A DNA stretch of 64,000 bases. Source: JBQTKD01 sp052389435 (lineage in GTDB: Bacteria > Actinomycetota > Actinomycetes > Sporichthyales > Sporichthyaceae). Both the position numbers and the translations under genes were made by a program. The DNA is taken from the NCBI GenBank assembly GCA_052389435.1, contig JBQTIB010000059.1, forward strand, positions 7,669 to 71,668, given 5' to 3'. Of this stretch, positions 8,802 through 17,490 are shown piece by piece (position 1 is the stretch's first letter; every line of letters starts with the position of its first letter). The notes under the pieces are model-generated. The model was not told the DNA's origin, ran no database searches, and worked only from the letters and a program-made list of their open reading frames with translations.

Positions 8802-9638
8802 GTGGATCTCGCCCGCCTGCTGGACCCGGAGGGTCCGCACGCCCGTGTCGCGGCCGTGGCCGTGCTGGGCGCGATGCTGGTCGGCGGATGCTCGCTGACC
8901 GACGGCGACGGCGAGGAGCCGTCCGCGGCCGCCGTCGCAGCCGCGGCGGCGGTCGACGAGCAGCGGACTGCACAGCTCGCCTCCGTCGTCGCGTGCGATC
9001 TCGGCGGGCCCGAGACTCGGCTGTCGCGCCCGACGCCGCCAGCCGGTTCCGAGCCGACGACGGCGGCGGTGTTTCCCGCGTCGACCGCACGCGGCGCGCT
9101 CGAGGACCTTCGGGTGCAGGGTCTGGACTGGACCGAACAGCGCCTGACGACGTCGACCTACCGGTACACCGCCTCGGTCGCGGGAAGGGTTCGCGCGGCG
9201 GTCGACGTCGTGCGCTCGGGCGCGCAGTGGACGTGGGAGGCCTCGGCCTTCTGCGACCAGGCCGAGTTGCCCGAGAGCACCGACGCCTCCGCCGGGGTGG
9301 TGGTCTGGACGAACGCGCAGGGCGCTCGGGTGTCCACCCGAGCGGTGCACAGCTGGCAGTTCGACCGCCACCGGCAGCAGTGCTTCGGCGAGCGGGTGCG
9401 GATCGTCGCGGTCGACGGCGTCGAGTACGTCTCGGATCCGCTGCACAGCTTCCAGGGCACCGCCCACGGCAGCTATCGGGACGCGGCCCCGCTGCCGGCC
9501 GACGCCGTCGACACGGGCCTGCGGTCCGACGGGGCGGCGCTCTGGCGGGGCAAGGACCGCAACAGCGTGTACCTCGTGGAACCGACCAACACCCGGCGCC
9601 TGCCGCGGCTGAAGTCCGGCCCGCCGGGGTTCTGCTGA
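8802..9638 (+). CDS. predicted lipoprotein, unknown function
   Basis: A 278-residue protein from a GTG. A hydrophobic segment (VAAVAVLGAML) followed by the lipobox LVGGC around residues 26-30 predicts export and lipid anchoring. The mature part begins with an acidic and then Ala-rich linker. It continues as a mixed alpha/beta domain with a few scattered Cys, and no enzymatic motif is recognised. It ends 10 bp from the stop of the convergent der gene, leaving almost no space for separate terminators. Probably a cell-surface protein. Confidence 0.7.
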   Translation: MDLARLLDPEGPHARVAAVAVLGAMLVGGCSLTDGDGEEPSAAAVAAAAAVDEQRTAQLASVVACDLGGPETRLSRPTPPAGSEPTTAAVFPASTARGALEDLRVQGLDWTEQRLTTSTYRYTASVAGRVRAAVDVVRSGAQWTWEASAFCDQAELPESTDASAGVVVWTNAQGARVSTRAVHSWQFDRHRQQCFGERVRIVAVDGVEYVSDPLHSFQGTAHGSYRDAAPLPADAVDTGLRSDGAALWRGKDRNSVYLVEPTNTRRLPRLKSGPPGFC

Positions 9639-9648
9639 GGGCCCGCGA

Positions 9649-11097
9649 CTACCGCTTGCGCTTCTCCCGGACCTTCACCGACAGGTCGATGGGGGTGCCG
9701 ACGAAGCCGAACTCCTCGCGCAGCTTGCGTTCCACGAACCGGCGGTATCCGGCCTCGAGGAAGCCCGAGGCGAACAGGACGAACCGCGGCGGACGGGTGG
9801 CGGCCTGCGTCGCGAACAGGATCCGCGGCTGCTTGCCGCCGCGGATCGGGTGCGGGTTCGCCGAGACGAGCGCGCCGATGAACGAGTTCAGCTTGCCCGT
9901 CGGCACGCGCTGGTCCCAGGAGGCGAGCGAGGTCTCGATCGCGGGCACGAGCTTGTCGACGGCGCGGCCCGTGCGAGCGGAGATGTTGACGCGCAGCGCC
10001 CACGGGACCCGGACGAGTTCCTTCTCGATTTCGCGCTCGAGGTAGTAGCGGCGCTCCTCGTCGATCAGGTCCCACTTGTTGTACGCGACGACCAGCGCGC
10101 GACCGGCCTCGACGACCATCGACAGGATGCGGGTGTCCTGCTCGCTGATCGGCTCGAAGCAGTCGATCAGGACGACGGCGACCTCGGCGGAGTCGAGTGC
10201 GGCGGCGGTGCGCAGGCTGGCGAAGTACTCGTGACCCGAGGCCGTGTTCACCCGCCGGCGGATGCCCGCGGTGTCGACGAACTTCCAGACCTTGCCGCCG
10301 AGTTCGATGAGCTCGTCGACCGGGTCCACGGTGGTGCCGGCGACGGCGTCCACCACGACGCGGTTGGACCCGGCGAGCTTGTTCAGCAGCGAGGACTTGC
10401 CGACGTTCGGCTTGCCGACGAGCGCCACGCGACGCGGTCCGCCGACGGCCGCACCGGCCTCGCGGCTCGGTTCGGGGAGTGCGTCGAGCGCCGCGTCGAG
10501 CAGGTCGCCGGAGCCGCGGCCGTGCAGCGCCGAGACGGGGTAGGGCTGGCCGAGGCCGAGCGACCAGAGCATCGCGGCCTCGGACTCGGTGGAGGGCCCG
10601 TCGACCTTGTTCGCCGCGAGCACGACGGGCTTCTTCGAGCCCCGCAGGATCTTGACCACGGCCTCGTCGTGGTCGGTGGCGCCCACGGTCGCGTCCACCA
10701 CGAACAGCACGGCGTCCGCGGCCTGGACCGCGAGTTCGGCCTGCGCGGTGATCGAGGCGCGCAGCCCTTCGCCGTCGGGGTCCCAGCCGCCGGTGTCGAC
10801 GACGGTGAAGCGCCGCCCGTTCCACTCCGCGTCGTAGGCCACGCGGTCGCGGGTCACGCCGGGCTTGTCCTCGGTGACGGCCTCGCGGCGGCCGATGATG
10901 CGGTTCACGAGGGTGGACTTGCCGACGTTCGGCCGGCCGACCACCGCAAGGACCGGCAGGACCTCGGTGGTGGCCTCCTCGTCGGCCCACTCCCGGCCGT
11001 CGAACTCGAACTCGGCGAAGTCTGCCTCGTCGAACTCGTAGTCGCCGTCGGTCTCGGCCGTGGTGTCGGGCGCGGAGTCGGGGGTCGAGCTGTTCAT
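9649..11097 (-). CDS. der: ribosome-assembly GTPase Der (EngA)
   Basis: Der carries two consecutive GTPase domains and a KH-like domain that act in 50S ribosome maturation. Both P-loops are visible: GRPNVGKST early in the protein and GKPNVGKSS in the middle, each followed by switch and NKxD-type motifs (NKVD, NKWD). The basic C-terminal domain ends in KVREKRKR. The N-terminus carries an acidic, disordered extension of about 55 residues, common in actinobacterial Der. I chose the ATG at 11097; a GTG at 11148, directly after the cmk stop, would add 17 residues. It follows cmk closely, the usual actinobacterial pair. Confidence 0.95.
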   Translation of the reverse strand: MNSSTPDSAPDTTAETDGDYEFDEADFAEFEFDGREWADEEATTEVLPVLAVVGRPNVGKSTLVNRIIGRREAVTEDKPGVTRDRVAYDAEWNGRRFTVVDTGGWDPDGEGLRASITAQAELAVQAADAVLFVVDATVGATDHDEAVVKILRGSKKPVVLAANKVDGPSTESEAAMLWSLGLGQPYPVSALHGRGSGDLLDAALDALPEPSREAGAAVGGPRRVALVGKPNVGKSSLLNKLAGSNRVVVDAVAGTTVDPVDELIELGGKVWKFVDTAGIRRRVNTASGHEYFASLRTAAALDSAEVAVVLIDCFEPISEQDTRILSMVVEAGRALVVAYNKWDLIDEERRYYLEREIEKELVRVPWALRVNISARTGRAVDKLVPAIETSLASWDQRVPTGKLNSFIGALVSANPHPIRGGKQPRILFATQAATRPPRFVLFASGFLEAGYRRFVERKLREEFGFVGTPIDLSVKVREKRKR

Positions 11098-11148
11098 CGA
11101 ACTACTGCTTTCTGATTGTCCATCACATACGCGCGGGCGGCGCGACAC

Positions 11149-11886
11149 TCAGTGGGCGAGGTCCCGGCCCACGGGGCCCTTCTGGGCGCGGCGCACCTGC
11201 GCGAGAACGGCCTCGATCACCTGCTCGAGGTTCAGCGCGGTCGCGTCGACCTCGATCGCGTCGGGGGCCTGCAGCAGCGGCGCGACGGTGCGGCTGGAGT
11301 CCAGCCGGTCGCGGCGGGCCAGGTCGGCTGCGGTGGTCTCGACGGAGACGTTCTGCGCACCGGCGGCGGCGAACTCGGCGCTGCGACGGCCCGCGCGGGC
11401 TTCGGCGGAGGCGGTCAGGAAGATCTTCACCGGCGCGTCGGGAGCGACGACGGTGCCGATGTCCCGACCCTCGACGACGATTCCGCCGTCGTCGGCGCAG
11501 CAGCGGGCGATGATCGCCTGCTGGATGGCGACCAGGCGGGCGCGCACGGCCGGCACGGCGCTCACGAGGCTGACGGCGCCGGTGACCTCCGGGGTGCGGA
11601 TCGGGCCGGAGACGTCGTGCCCGTCGACGGAGATGCCCGGGGACTTCGGGTCCGTGTCGCTGAACAGCACGGGGCGCTCGGCCGCGGCGGCGACCGCGAG
11701 CGGGTCGTGGACGTCGACGCCGTGCTCGAGCATCCAGAAGGTCATCGCGCGGTACTGCGCGCCGGTGTCGAGGTAGCGAACGCCGAGGGCCTGGGCGACG
11801 CCGCGCGACGCACTGGACTTGCCGGACCCGGAGGGTCCGTCCATGGCCACGACGAGATGCGTTTCGGCTGCGCGGGAGTTCTCCAC
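11149..11886 (-). CDS. cmk: cytidylate kinase
   Basis: A 245-residue (d)CMP kinase, phosphorylating CMP/dCMP from ATP in pyrimidine salvage. The P-loop GPSGSGKSS is at residues 17-25, followed by YLDTGAQYRA (substrate domain) and VVEGRDIGTVV, both diagnostic of the family. Length is slightly above the usual 220-230 because of short N- and C-terminal additions. It lies immediately upstream of der. The 250 bp before it contain a 10-bp inverted repeat but no gene. Confidence 0.95.
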   Translation of the reverse strand: MENSRAAETHLVVAMDGPSGSGKSSASRGVAQALGVRYLDTGAQYRAMTFWMLEHGVDVHDPLAVAAAAERPVLFSDTDPKSPGISVDGHDVSGPIRTPEVTGAVSLVSAVPAVRARLVAIQQAIIARCCADDGGIVVEGRDIGTVVAPDAPVKIFLTASAEARAGRRSAEFAAAGAQNVSVETTAADLARRDRLDSSRTVAPLLQAPDAIEVDATALNLEQVIEAVLAQVRRAQKGPVGRDLAH

Positions 11887-12036
11887 GGCTGCTGGGCTCC
11901 TGACCTCACCGACGGACCGCAGCGGCCAGTCAGTTCAGCCTACAGGCGCTCGGGGCACGTTCCAGGCCGCAAGCCACCGCCCTCGAGCAAGAACACACCA
12001 CTCGTTGGTCACCTCGTGGCGACCCGAAATTCGCCC

Positions 12037-12102
12037 ATAGCGCACTTCGAGCACGCGATTTGCCCGAATTGTCCCAGTTTGTCCGGGCCCAGAGTGCGCT
12101 AT
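12037..12102. repeat. 10-bp inverted repeat between tyrA and cmk
   Basis: ATAGCGCACT (12037-12046) and AGTGCGCTAT (12093-12102) are exact reverse complements 46 bp apart. The loop contains a short degenerate echo (CCCGAAATTCGCCCA before the first arm, TTGCCCGAATT inside the loop). The element lies 38 bp past the tyrA stop and could be an intergenic repeat or a 3' hairpin of tyrA. Confidence 0.5.
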
Positions 12103-12139
12103 CGGCCGGGTTCGTCGTACTGGTGAGGCTGGTGGGACG

Positions 12140-13255
12140 TCAGGGCTGGTAGACGGCCCAGCCGCGGGAGCGGAGTTCGGCGACGAGGAGTTCCGCGACG
12201 GCGGGACGCACCGACAGCTCGGCGAGGCCGGCGGGCTGGCCGGGCGAGTGGTCGATGCGCATGTCCTCGATGTTGATGTTGGCCGCGCCGACGTCGTTCA
12301 GCAGGCGGCCGAGCTCGCCCGGCTTGTCGGGGACCAGCACGGGCACCGCGGTCACGGGCTGCGGGGAGCCGCCGTGCTTGCCGGGCAGCGCCGCGCGGCC
12401 GAGATTGCCCGCCGCGATCGCCGCCGTGACGACGGCGGCGGCGTCGAGATCTCCGTCGGCGTACCTGCGCAGGGCACCGATGACGGTCCCGAGATCGTTC
12501 GTCACCGCCTCGAGCACGTCGGCCACGGCGGGGGCGTTGCCGGTCAGGATCTCGGTCCACAGGCCCGGGTCGGAGGCCGCGATGCGGGTGACGTCGCGGA
12601 TGCCCTGCCCGGCCAGGCCCGTCGCCACGGGATCGGCGCCGACGAGGCGCGCCGCGACGAGGCTCGCGGCGACCTGCGGCGCGTGCGACACCAGGGCGAC
12701 GGCGCCGTCGTGGGTCCTCGGGTCCATCAGCTCCGCAATCGCGTCGCACAGTTCGACGACCGCGAGCGCCGCGGCCAGCGCCGCCTCGCTGCTGAGCGCC
12801 GACGGGGTGAGCACCCAGCGCCGCCCGGCGAACAGGTCGATGCGGGCGGCGCCCGGACCGGACCGCTCCCGGCCCGCGAGCGGGTGCCCGCCGACGAAGC
12901 TGCTCGGGTCGGCCAGCGCCTCGACGTCGCGCTGCACGTTGCCCTTGATGCTCGCGAGGTCCGTCCACGCCCGCGCCGCGCCGGCGGCCTGGAACTCGGC
13001 GAGCACCCGACCGACGATCGCCGGCGGCACGGCGAGGATGCCGATGTCCGCCGGCTCCTCGGCGCCGGTCCGCACGACTCCCCCGCCGAGCGCGGCGGCC
13101 AGCGCCGCGACCTCGGGGTCGCGATCGACGAGGTAGACCTCGACGCCGCGCGCCCGCAGGGCCAACGCGACCGAGGTGCCCATGAGGCCGGTGCCGACCA
13201 CCAGCGCGCTCCGAAGCTCCGCGCTGGGCCGATCCCGGTCCGGCACAGCGTTCAC
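12140..13255 (-). CDS. tyrA: prephenate dehydrogenase with C-terminal ACT domain
   Basis: A 371-residue enzyme that oxidises prephenate to 4-hydroxyphenylpyruvate in tyrosine synthesis. The NAD-binding motif GTGLMGTSVA lies near residue 20, and GGHPLAGRERSG is the conserved prephenate-site segment. A C-terminal ACT regulatory domain begins at PDKPGELGRLLNDVG, suggesting allosteric control by an aromatic amino acid. The GTG start shares one base with the aroH stop (TAGTG), indicating translational coupling, and pairs two steps of the same pathway. Confidence 0.92.
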   Translation of the reverse strand: MNAVPDRDRPSAELRSALVVGTGLMGTSVALALRARGVEVYLVDRDPEVAALAAALGGGVVRTGAEEPADIGILAVPPAIVGRVLAEFQAAGAARAWTDLASIKGNVQRDVEALADPSSFVGGHPLAGRERSGPGAARIDLFAGRRWVLTPSALSSEAALAAALAVVELCDAIAELMDPRTHDGAVALVSHAPQVAASLVAARLVGADPVATGLAGQGIRDVTRIAASDPGLWTEILTGNAPAVADVLEAVTNDLGTVIGALRRYADGDLDAAAVVTAAIAAGNLGRAALPGKHGGSPQPVTAVPVLVPDKPGELGRLLNDVGAANINIEDMRIDHSPGQPAGLAELSVRPAVAELLVAELRSRGWAVYQP

Positions 13256-13617
13256 TACTGCGCGATGTCCTTGCGCAGCGCCGTCGCGCCCCGCAGGTAC
13301 ACGTGCTGGATCTCGGCCTTGCTGCGCTCGCTCTCGGCGTGCGCGAGCACCCGGATGACCCGCGGCATCGCGCCGGCGATGTCGAGCTCCTGCGCGCACA
13401 GCAGCGGCACGTCGGTGATGCCGAGGTCGCGCGCGCCGACGGCGGGGAACTCCGAGTGCAGGTCCGGCGTCGCGGTGAACACGATGCTGATCAGGTCGTC
13501 GACGGCCAGCCCGTTGCGCTCCAGGACCGCGGACACCAGCTCGGAGACGGAGGTCAGCATGTGCTCGCGCTCGTCCGCGTCCAGCTGGACCGCCCCGCGA
13601 ATTGCCCGTACCGCCAC
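13255..13617 (-). CDS. aroH: monofunctional chorismate mutase, AroH type
   Basis: 120 residues, matching the trimeric AroH family (about 120-127 residues). It converts chorismate to prephenate, the substrate of the TyrA encoded immediately downstream. Conserved segments are VRAIRGAVQLDADE at the N-terminus, CAQELDIAG in the middle and MPRVIRVL, which carry the active-site Arg and Glu residues. The GTG at 13617 is chosen because GGAGGAG precedes it at a suitable distance; the frame is open further upstream, but that sequence is low-complexity. Overlaps tyrA by one base. Confidence 0.93.
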   Translation of the reverse strand: MAVRAIRGAVQLDADEREHMLTSVSELVSAVLERNGLAVDDLISIVFTATPDLHSEFPAVGARDLGITDVPLLCAQELDIAGAMPRVIRVLAHAESERSKAEIQHVYLRGATALRKDIAQ

Positions 13618-13663
13618 CCCTGCTCCTCCCGTAACGCGTGGTCCCAACCCTATTGCCGAGGCG

Positions 13664-14497
13664 CTAGGCCGAATCCCACTTCTTCGCGCGCGGCGCACGC
13701 TTGGCGGGCGCCTGCTTCTTCGGCTTGCTCGACGCCTCCGAGGCGGTGAACAGCGCGGAGATTTCGACGCTGGTGAGGTGGCGCAGCCGGCCGGGGATCA
13801 GGTTGCCCATGGTGACCGGGCCGATGTCGGTGCGGATCAGCCGGGACACCGGGTGTCCGACGGCCTCGAGCAGGCGGCGCACGATGTGCGTGCGGCCCTC
13901 GTGCAGCGTCACCTCGACCATCGCGCGGCCGTGCGCGGTGTCGAGCACCCGGAAGTGGTCGACCTTCACCGGGCCGTCTTCGAGGTCGATGCCCTTGCGC
14001 AGCGTGCGGTGCAGGTCCTTGGCGATCGGCCCGGGAACCTCCGCGACGTAGACCTTCGGGACGCCGAAGGACGGGTGGGTGATGCGGTGCGCGAGGTCGC
14101 CGTCGTTGGTGAGAATCAGCAGACCCTCGGTGTCGGTGTCGAGGCGCCCGACGTGGAACAGGCGCTGCGGGAACTCCTCGATGAAGTCGCCGATGCACGG
14201 GCGACCCTCCGGGTCGCTCATTGTGCTGACCACTCCGACCGGCTTGTTGAACAGCAGATACACCGTGTCGGTCTTGGTCGCCACCCGGGCGCCGTCCACG
14301 CGGATCTCGGCGCTGTCCGGGTCCACGCGCATGCCCTGCTCGCGGACGCGCTTGCCGTCGACCTCGACCCGGCCCTCTTCGATCAGCTCCTCGCAGGCGC
14401 GGCGGGACCCGAGGCCCGCGGCGGCCAGCACCTTCTGCAGGCGTACGAGTTCGCCCGGCTCTCTGGGGGAAGAACCGGTGCTGTCGTCAAAGCTCAT
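13664..14497 (-). CDS. rluB: 23S rRNA pseudouridine synthase, RluB/RsuA family
   Basis: 277 residues. An N-terminal S4 RNA-binding domain (VRLQKVLAAAGLGSRRACEE) is followed by the catalytic domain with the signature GRLDTDTEGLLILTNDG, whose Asp is the pseudouridine-synthase nucleophile. The C-terminus is Lys/Arg/Ala-rich. The ATG overlaps the scpB stop as ATGA and lacks its own ribosome-binding site, so translation is probably coupled. It is in the standard scpA-scpB-rluB operon. Confidence 0.93.
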   Translation of the reverse strand: MSFDDSTGSSPREPGELVRLQKVLAAAGLGSRRACEELIEEGRVEVDGKRVREQGMRVDPDSAEIRVDGARVATKTDTVYLLFNKPVGVVSTMSDPEGRPCIGDFIEEFPQRLFHVGRLDTDTEGLLILTNDGDLAHRITHPSFGVPKVYVAEVPGPIAKDLHRTLRKGIDLEDGPVKVDHFRVLDTAHGRAMVEVTLHEGRTHIVRRLLEAVGHPVSRLIRTDIGPVTMGNLIPGRLRHLTSVEISALFTASEASSKPKKQAPAKRAPRAKKWDSA

Positions 14498-15285
14498 CTG
14501 GAACCAGGCATCTCTACGTCGTCGAGGGCGTCCATTCCGGGCAGGAACGGCGCGAGCTCCGGCAGTTCGTCGAGCGAATCGATGCCGAGGCGGTCCAAGA
14601 AGTATCCGGTGGTTCGGTACAGGGTCGCGCCACTGCCCTCCTCGGTGCCCGCGTCCTCGACGAGGCCCCGGGTCAGCAGGGTGCGCATCACGCCGTCGAC
14701 GTTGACGCCGCGGACCGCCGCCACCCGCGAGCGGGTAACCGGCTGACGGTAGGCGACGACGGCCAGGGTCTCCAGCGCGGCCTGGGTGAGCTTGGCCTGC
14801 TGACCGTCGCGTACGAAGCGTTCGACGACGTCCGCGTAGGCGGCCGAGGTCCAGAACCGCCAGCCTCCCCCGGCCTCGCGCAGCTCGAACCCGCGGCCCT
14901 CCCGGCGGTAGGCCTCGGCCAGTTCGTGCAGGACCGCGGAGACCTCCATGGAGGTGCACTGGCAGGCCGTCGCGAGCTCGATCTCGGTGACCGGGGCGTC
15001 GACGACCATCAACACCGACTCGATCGCCGCCCGCAGCCACTCGACCGGCACCTTCGGCGCCTCTTCGACGACGGGCGCCTCCTCGGGCTCGGCGGGAGCC
15101 CTCTCGACGGGCGCATCGCTGTGGGGGTTGTCATCCCCCACGGCGATGTCTTCGGTTTCTTGGGTCTTCGCGGGCTCCTCGGACTCGACCGGCGCGTCGG
15201 GAGCCGCGGCCTCGGCGGGCTCCGGCTCCGGCTCGGTGTCGAGCGAGGTCAGCGCGTCGAAGAACTTGCCGCCGGTGACGCTCAC
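14494..15285 (-). CDS. scpB: segregation and condensation protein B
   Basis: 263 residues. ScpB forms tandem winged-helix domains that bind ScpA in the SMC condensin complex. The conserved core begins around residue 95 (PVEWLRAAIESVLMVVDAP) and includes QAALETLAVVAYRQPVTRS and IRGVNV-type (VRGVNVDGVMRTLLTRGLV) segments. The first 90 residues are an acidic Pro/Glu-rich extension. The GTG start overlaps the scpA stop (GTGA), and the stop overlaps the rluB start. Confidence 0.95.
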   Translation of the reverse strand: MSVTGGKFFDALTSLDTEPEPEPAEAAAPDAPVESEEPAKTQETEDIAVGDDNPHSDAPVERAPAEPEEAPVVEEAPKVPVEWLRAAIESVLMVVDAPVTEIELATACQCTSMEVSAVLHELAEAYRREGRGFELREAGGGWRFWTSAAYADVVERFVRDGQQAKLTQAALETLAVVAYRQPVTRSRVAAVRGVNVDGVMRTLLTRGLVEDAGTEEGSGATLYRTTGYFLDRLGIDSLDELPELAPFLPGMDALDDVEMPGSR

Positions 15286-16229
15286 TGGTCCTGCTCCCCT
15301 GCTGTGGCTTCTTCGGTGGCGGACCCGTCGTCCTCGTCGAATTCGGCGGAGGCTTCGACCTGGCCCTGCGCCGCGCCCGTCCACCGCACGTGCAGTTCCC
15401 CGAACGGGTTCTCCTGCTCGAAGGACACGTCGGTCTGGCGGAACAGCTCCAGCAGGCCGAGGAAGCGGGCGACGACGGTGAGGGTGTCCGGGGCGTCGGC
15501 GATCAGCGCGCGGAAGGTCGAGAACCCGGCCAGGCGCAGCCGATCGACCAGCACGGCGACCTGTTCGCGGACGCTGACCGTCGAGGTGTGCAGGTGCGTG
15601 ATGGACACGACGGGTTCGGGCCTGGGCGTCATCGCCTTCACCGCGAGCGCAGCGAACTGCTCCGGGCCGAGCCCGATGAGCACCTCCGGCAGCAACTGCG
15701 CGAAGGGCTCCTCCATCTCGACCGAGCGCGGGTAGCGGCGGCCGGCGTTGGCCATGCGGTCGGCGAAGACGATGGTCACCTGCTTGTACGCGCGGTACTG
15801 CAGCAGCCGGGCGAAGAGCAGGTCGCGCGCCTCGAGCAGCGCGAGGTCCTCTTCGTCGTCGACCTCGCCGGAGGGCAGCAGCCGCGCGGCCTTCAGGTCC
15901 AGCAGCGTCGCGGCGACGACGAGGAACTCGCTGGCGACGTCGAGGTCCCAGTCGTCGCCGTAGTTGCGGATGTAGGCGATGAAGTCGTCGGTGACCGTGG
16001 CCAGCGCGATCTCGGTGATGTCGAGCTTGTGCTTGGCGATCAGCCCGAGCAGCAGGTCGAACGGGCCCTCGAACACCGGAAGGTTCACCCGGAACGCGCC
16101 GCGGGGGTCGTGCACCGGCGAGGCGTCCGTCGAGGAGGCGTCCGTCGAGCAGGTGTCCGTCGAGGCGACCGACGTCTCCTCCGGGAGCGCGTCGGCCGGT
16201 TCGACCGTCTGCGTCAGCCCCACGTCCAC
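15282..16229 (-). CDS. scpA: segregation and condensation protein A
   Basis: A 315-residue kleisin subunit of SMC-ScpAB. The diagnostic N-terminal segment FEGPFDLLLGLIAKHKLDI starts near residue 52, after a Ser/Thr/Asp-rich leader. FLVVAATLLDLKAARLLP is the next conserved block. The C-terminal winged helix that contacts SMC lies near TLTVVARFLGLLELFRQ. Overlaps scpB by four bases and follows parA, linking chromosome compaction and segregation genes. Confidence 0.95.
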   Translation of the reverse strand: MDVGLTQTVEPADALPEETSVASTDTCSTDASSTDASPVHDPRGAFRVNLPVFEGPFDLLLGLIAKHKLDITEIALATVTDDFIAYIRNYGDDWDLDVASEFLVVAATLLDLKAARLLPSGEVDDEEDLALLEARDLLFARLLQYRAYKQVTIVFADRMANAGRRYPRSVEMEEPFAQLLPEVLIGLGPEQFAALAVKAMTPRPEPVVSITHLHTSTVSVREQVAVLVDRLRLAGFSTFRALIADAPDTLTVVARFLGLLELFRQTDVSFEQENPFGELHVRWTGAAQGQVEASAEFDEDDGSATEEATAGEQDQ

Positions 16230-16275
16230 CCTCGAACCGTATCCGAGTTCTGCGGGGTCCCCCGACGGTGCGGGA

Positions 16276-17334
16276 TCAGTGCTCCATGCGCTGAAGGACC
16301 TCGCGGGCGAGCTGGCGGTAGGCCGTCGCGCCCGGGGAGTTCGTGGCGTAGGAGGTGATGGGTTCGCCGGCGACGGTGGTCTCCGGGAAGCGGACGGTGC
16401 GGCCGATGACCGTGTGGAAGACCGCGTCGCCGAAGGCCTCGACCACGCGGGACATGACCTCGCGGCCGTGCACCGTACGGGCGTCGTACATGGTCGCGAG
16501 GATGCCCTCGAGGCGCAGTTGCGGGTTGAGCCGCTCCTGCACCTTGGCGATGGTGTCGGCGAGCAGGGCGACGCCGCGCAGCGCGAAGTACTCGCACTCC
16601 AACGGCACGACGACGGCGTGCGCGGCGGTCAGGGCGTTGACGGTCAGCAGGCCGAGGGAGGGCTGGCAGTCGACGATGATCACGTCGTACTCGTGGTAGA
16701 CCGGCAGCAGCGCACGCTGCAGGCACTGCTCGCGGCCGACCTCGGTGACCAGTTGGACCTCGGCCGCCGACAGGTCGATGTTGCAGGGCAGCAGGTCGAG
16801 GCCGTCGACGTTGGTCTTGAGCCGGACCTCGTCGATGCCGACCGTGCGGTCGAGCAGCAGGTTGTAGAGCGTCAGGTCGAGTTCGTGCGGGTTCACCCCG
16901 AGACCGACGGACAGCGCTCCCTGGGGGTCGAAGTCGACGAGTAGGACCCGTCGGCCGAGTTCGGCGATCGCGGCTCCCAGGTTGATGGTCGAGGTGGTCT
17001 TGCCGACCCCGCCCTTCTGGTTGCACATCGCGATGATCTTGGCCGGCCCGTGGCGGTCGAGCGGCGGCGGCACGGGGAAGGTCGGCAGCGGGCGGCCGGT
17101 CGGGCCGATCACGACCTCCTCCGGCTCGGAGGCCGGCTGCTCGAGCACCTGCTGCGGAGCGAACTGCTCCTCAGGCGTCACCGCGCGGGCAGTCGGCGTC
17201 CAGCGCTCGCGCGGCACGGAGACGTTCACCTGCGGCAACGGCGCCAGATTCGGGGGATACAGCTGCTCGTCGCTGCGGGCGGTGGCGCCCTCGGTCGAAC
17301 CGAGCGGGCGATAGCCGTAGGTCGACTCGTTCAT
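16276..17334 (-). CDS. parA: ParA/Soj-family chromosome-partitioning ATPase
   Basis: 352 residues. A deviant Walker A (QKGGVGKTTSTINLGAA, around residue 108) and DFDPQGALSVGLG identify a ParA-type ATPase. The first 100 residues are a Pro-rich disordered extension. ATG with a strong GGGAGGAAGG upstream. No parB is adjacent, so this is the scpA-linked paralogue (as in Rv1708-like loci) rather than the oriC-linked parAB pair. Confidence 0.92.
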   Translation of the reverse strand: MNESTYGYRPLGSTEGATARSDEQLYPPNLAPLPQVNVSVPRERWTPTARAVTPEEQFAPQQVLEQPASEPEEVVIGPTGRPLPTFPVPPPLDRHGPAKIIAMCNQKGGVGKTTSTINLGAAIAELGRRVLLVDFDPQGALSVGLGVNPHELDLTLYNLLLDRTVGIDEVRLKTNVDGLDLLPCNIDLSAAEVQLVTEVGREQCLQRALLPVYHEYDVIIVDCQPSLGLLTVNALTAAHAVVVPLECEYFALRGVALLADTIAKVQERLNPQLRLEGILATMYDARTVHGREVMSRVVEAFGDAVFHTVIGRTVRFPETTVAGEPITSYATNSPGATAYRQLAREVLQRMEH

Positions 17335-17490
17335 CCCGAGCCTTCCTCCCTGTGTGCGCGTCCCGGCGGAGACCCGTCGGCACGGTCAGATTCGCGCACC
17401 CGGGCGCCCCCGCCCGGCATCGGATGCGGCGTGTCGGCGCCTGTTCCCGCACATCGCGGGAGGCGCTGTTTCCCCTGTGAAATAAGGGAA

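Noticed and set aside
12248..14746. 832-residue plus-strand reading frame
   Set aside because: It runs across tyrA, aroH and rluB on the other strand, has biased composition, and contains no recognisable domain.
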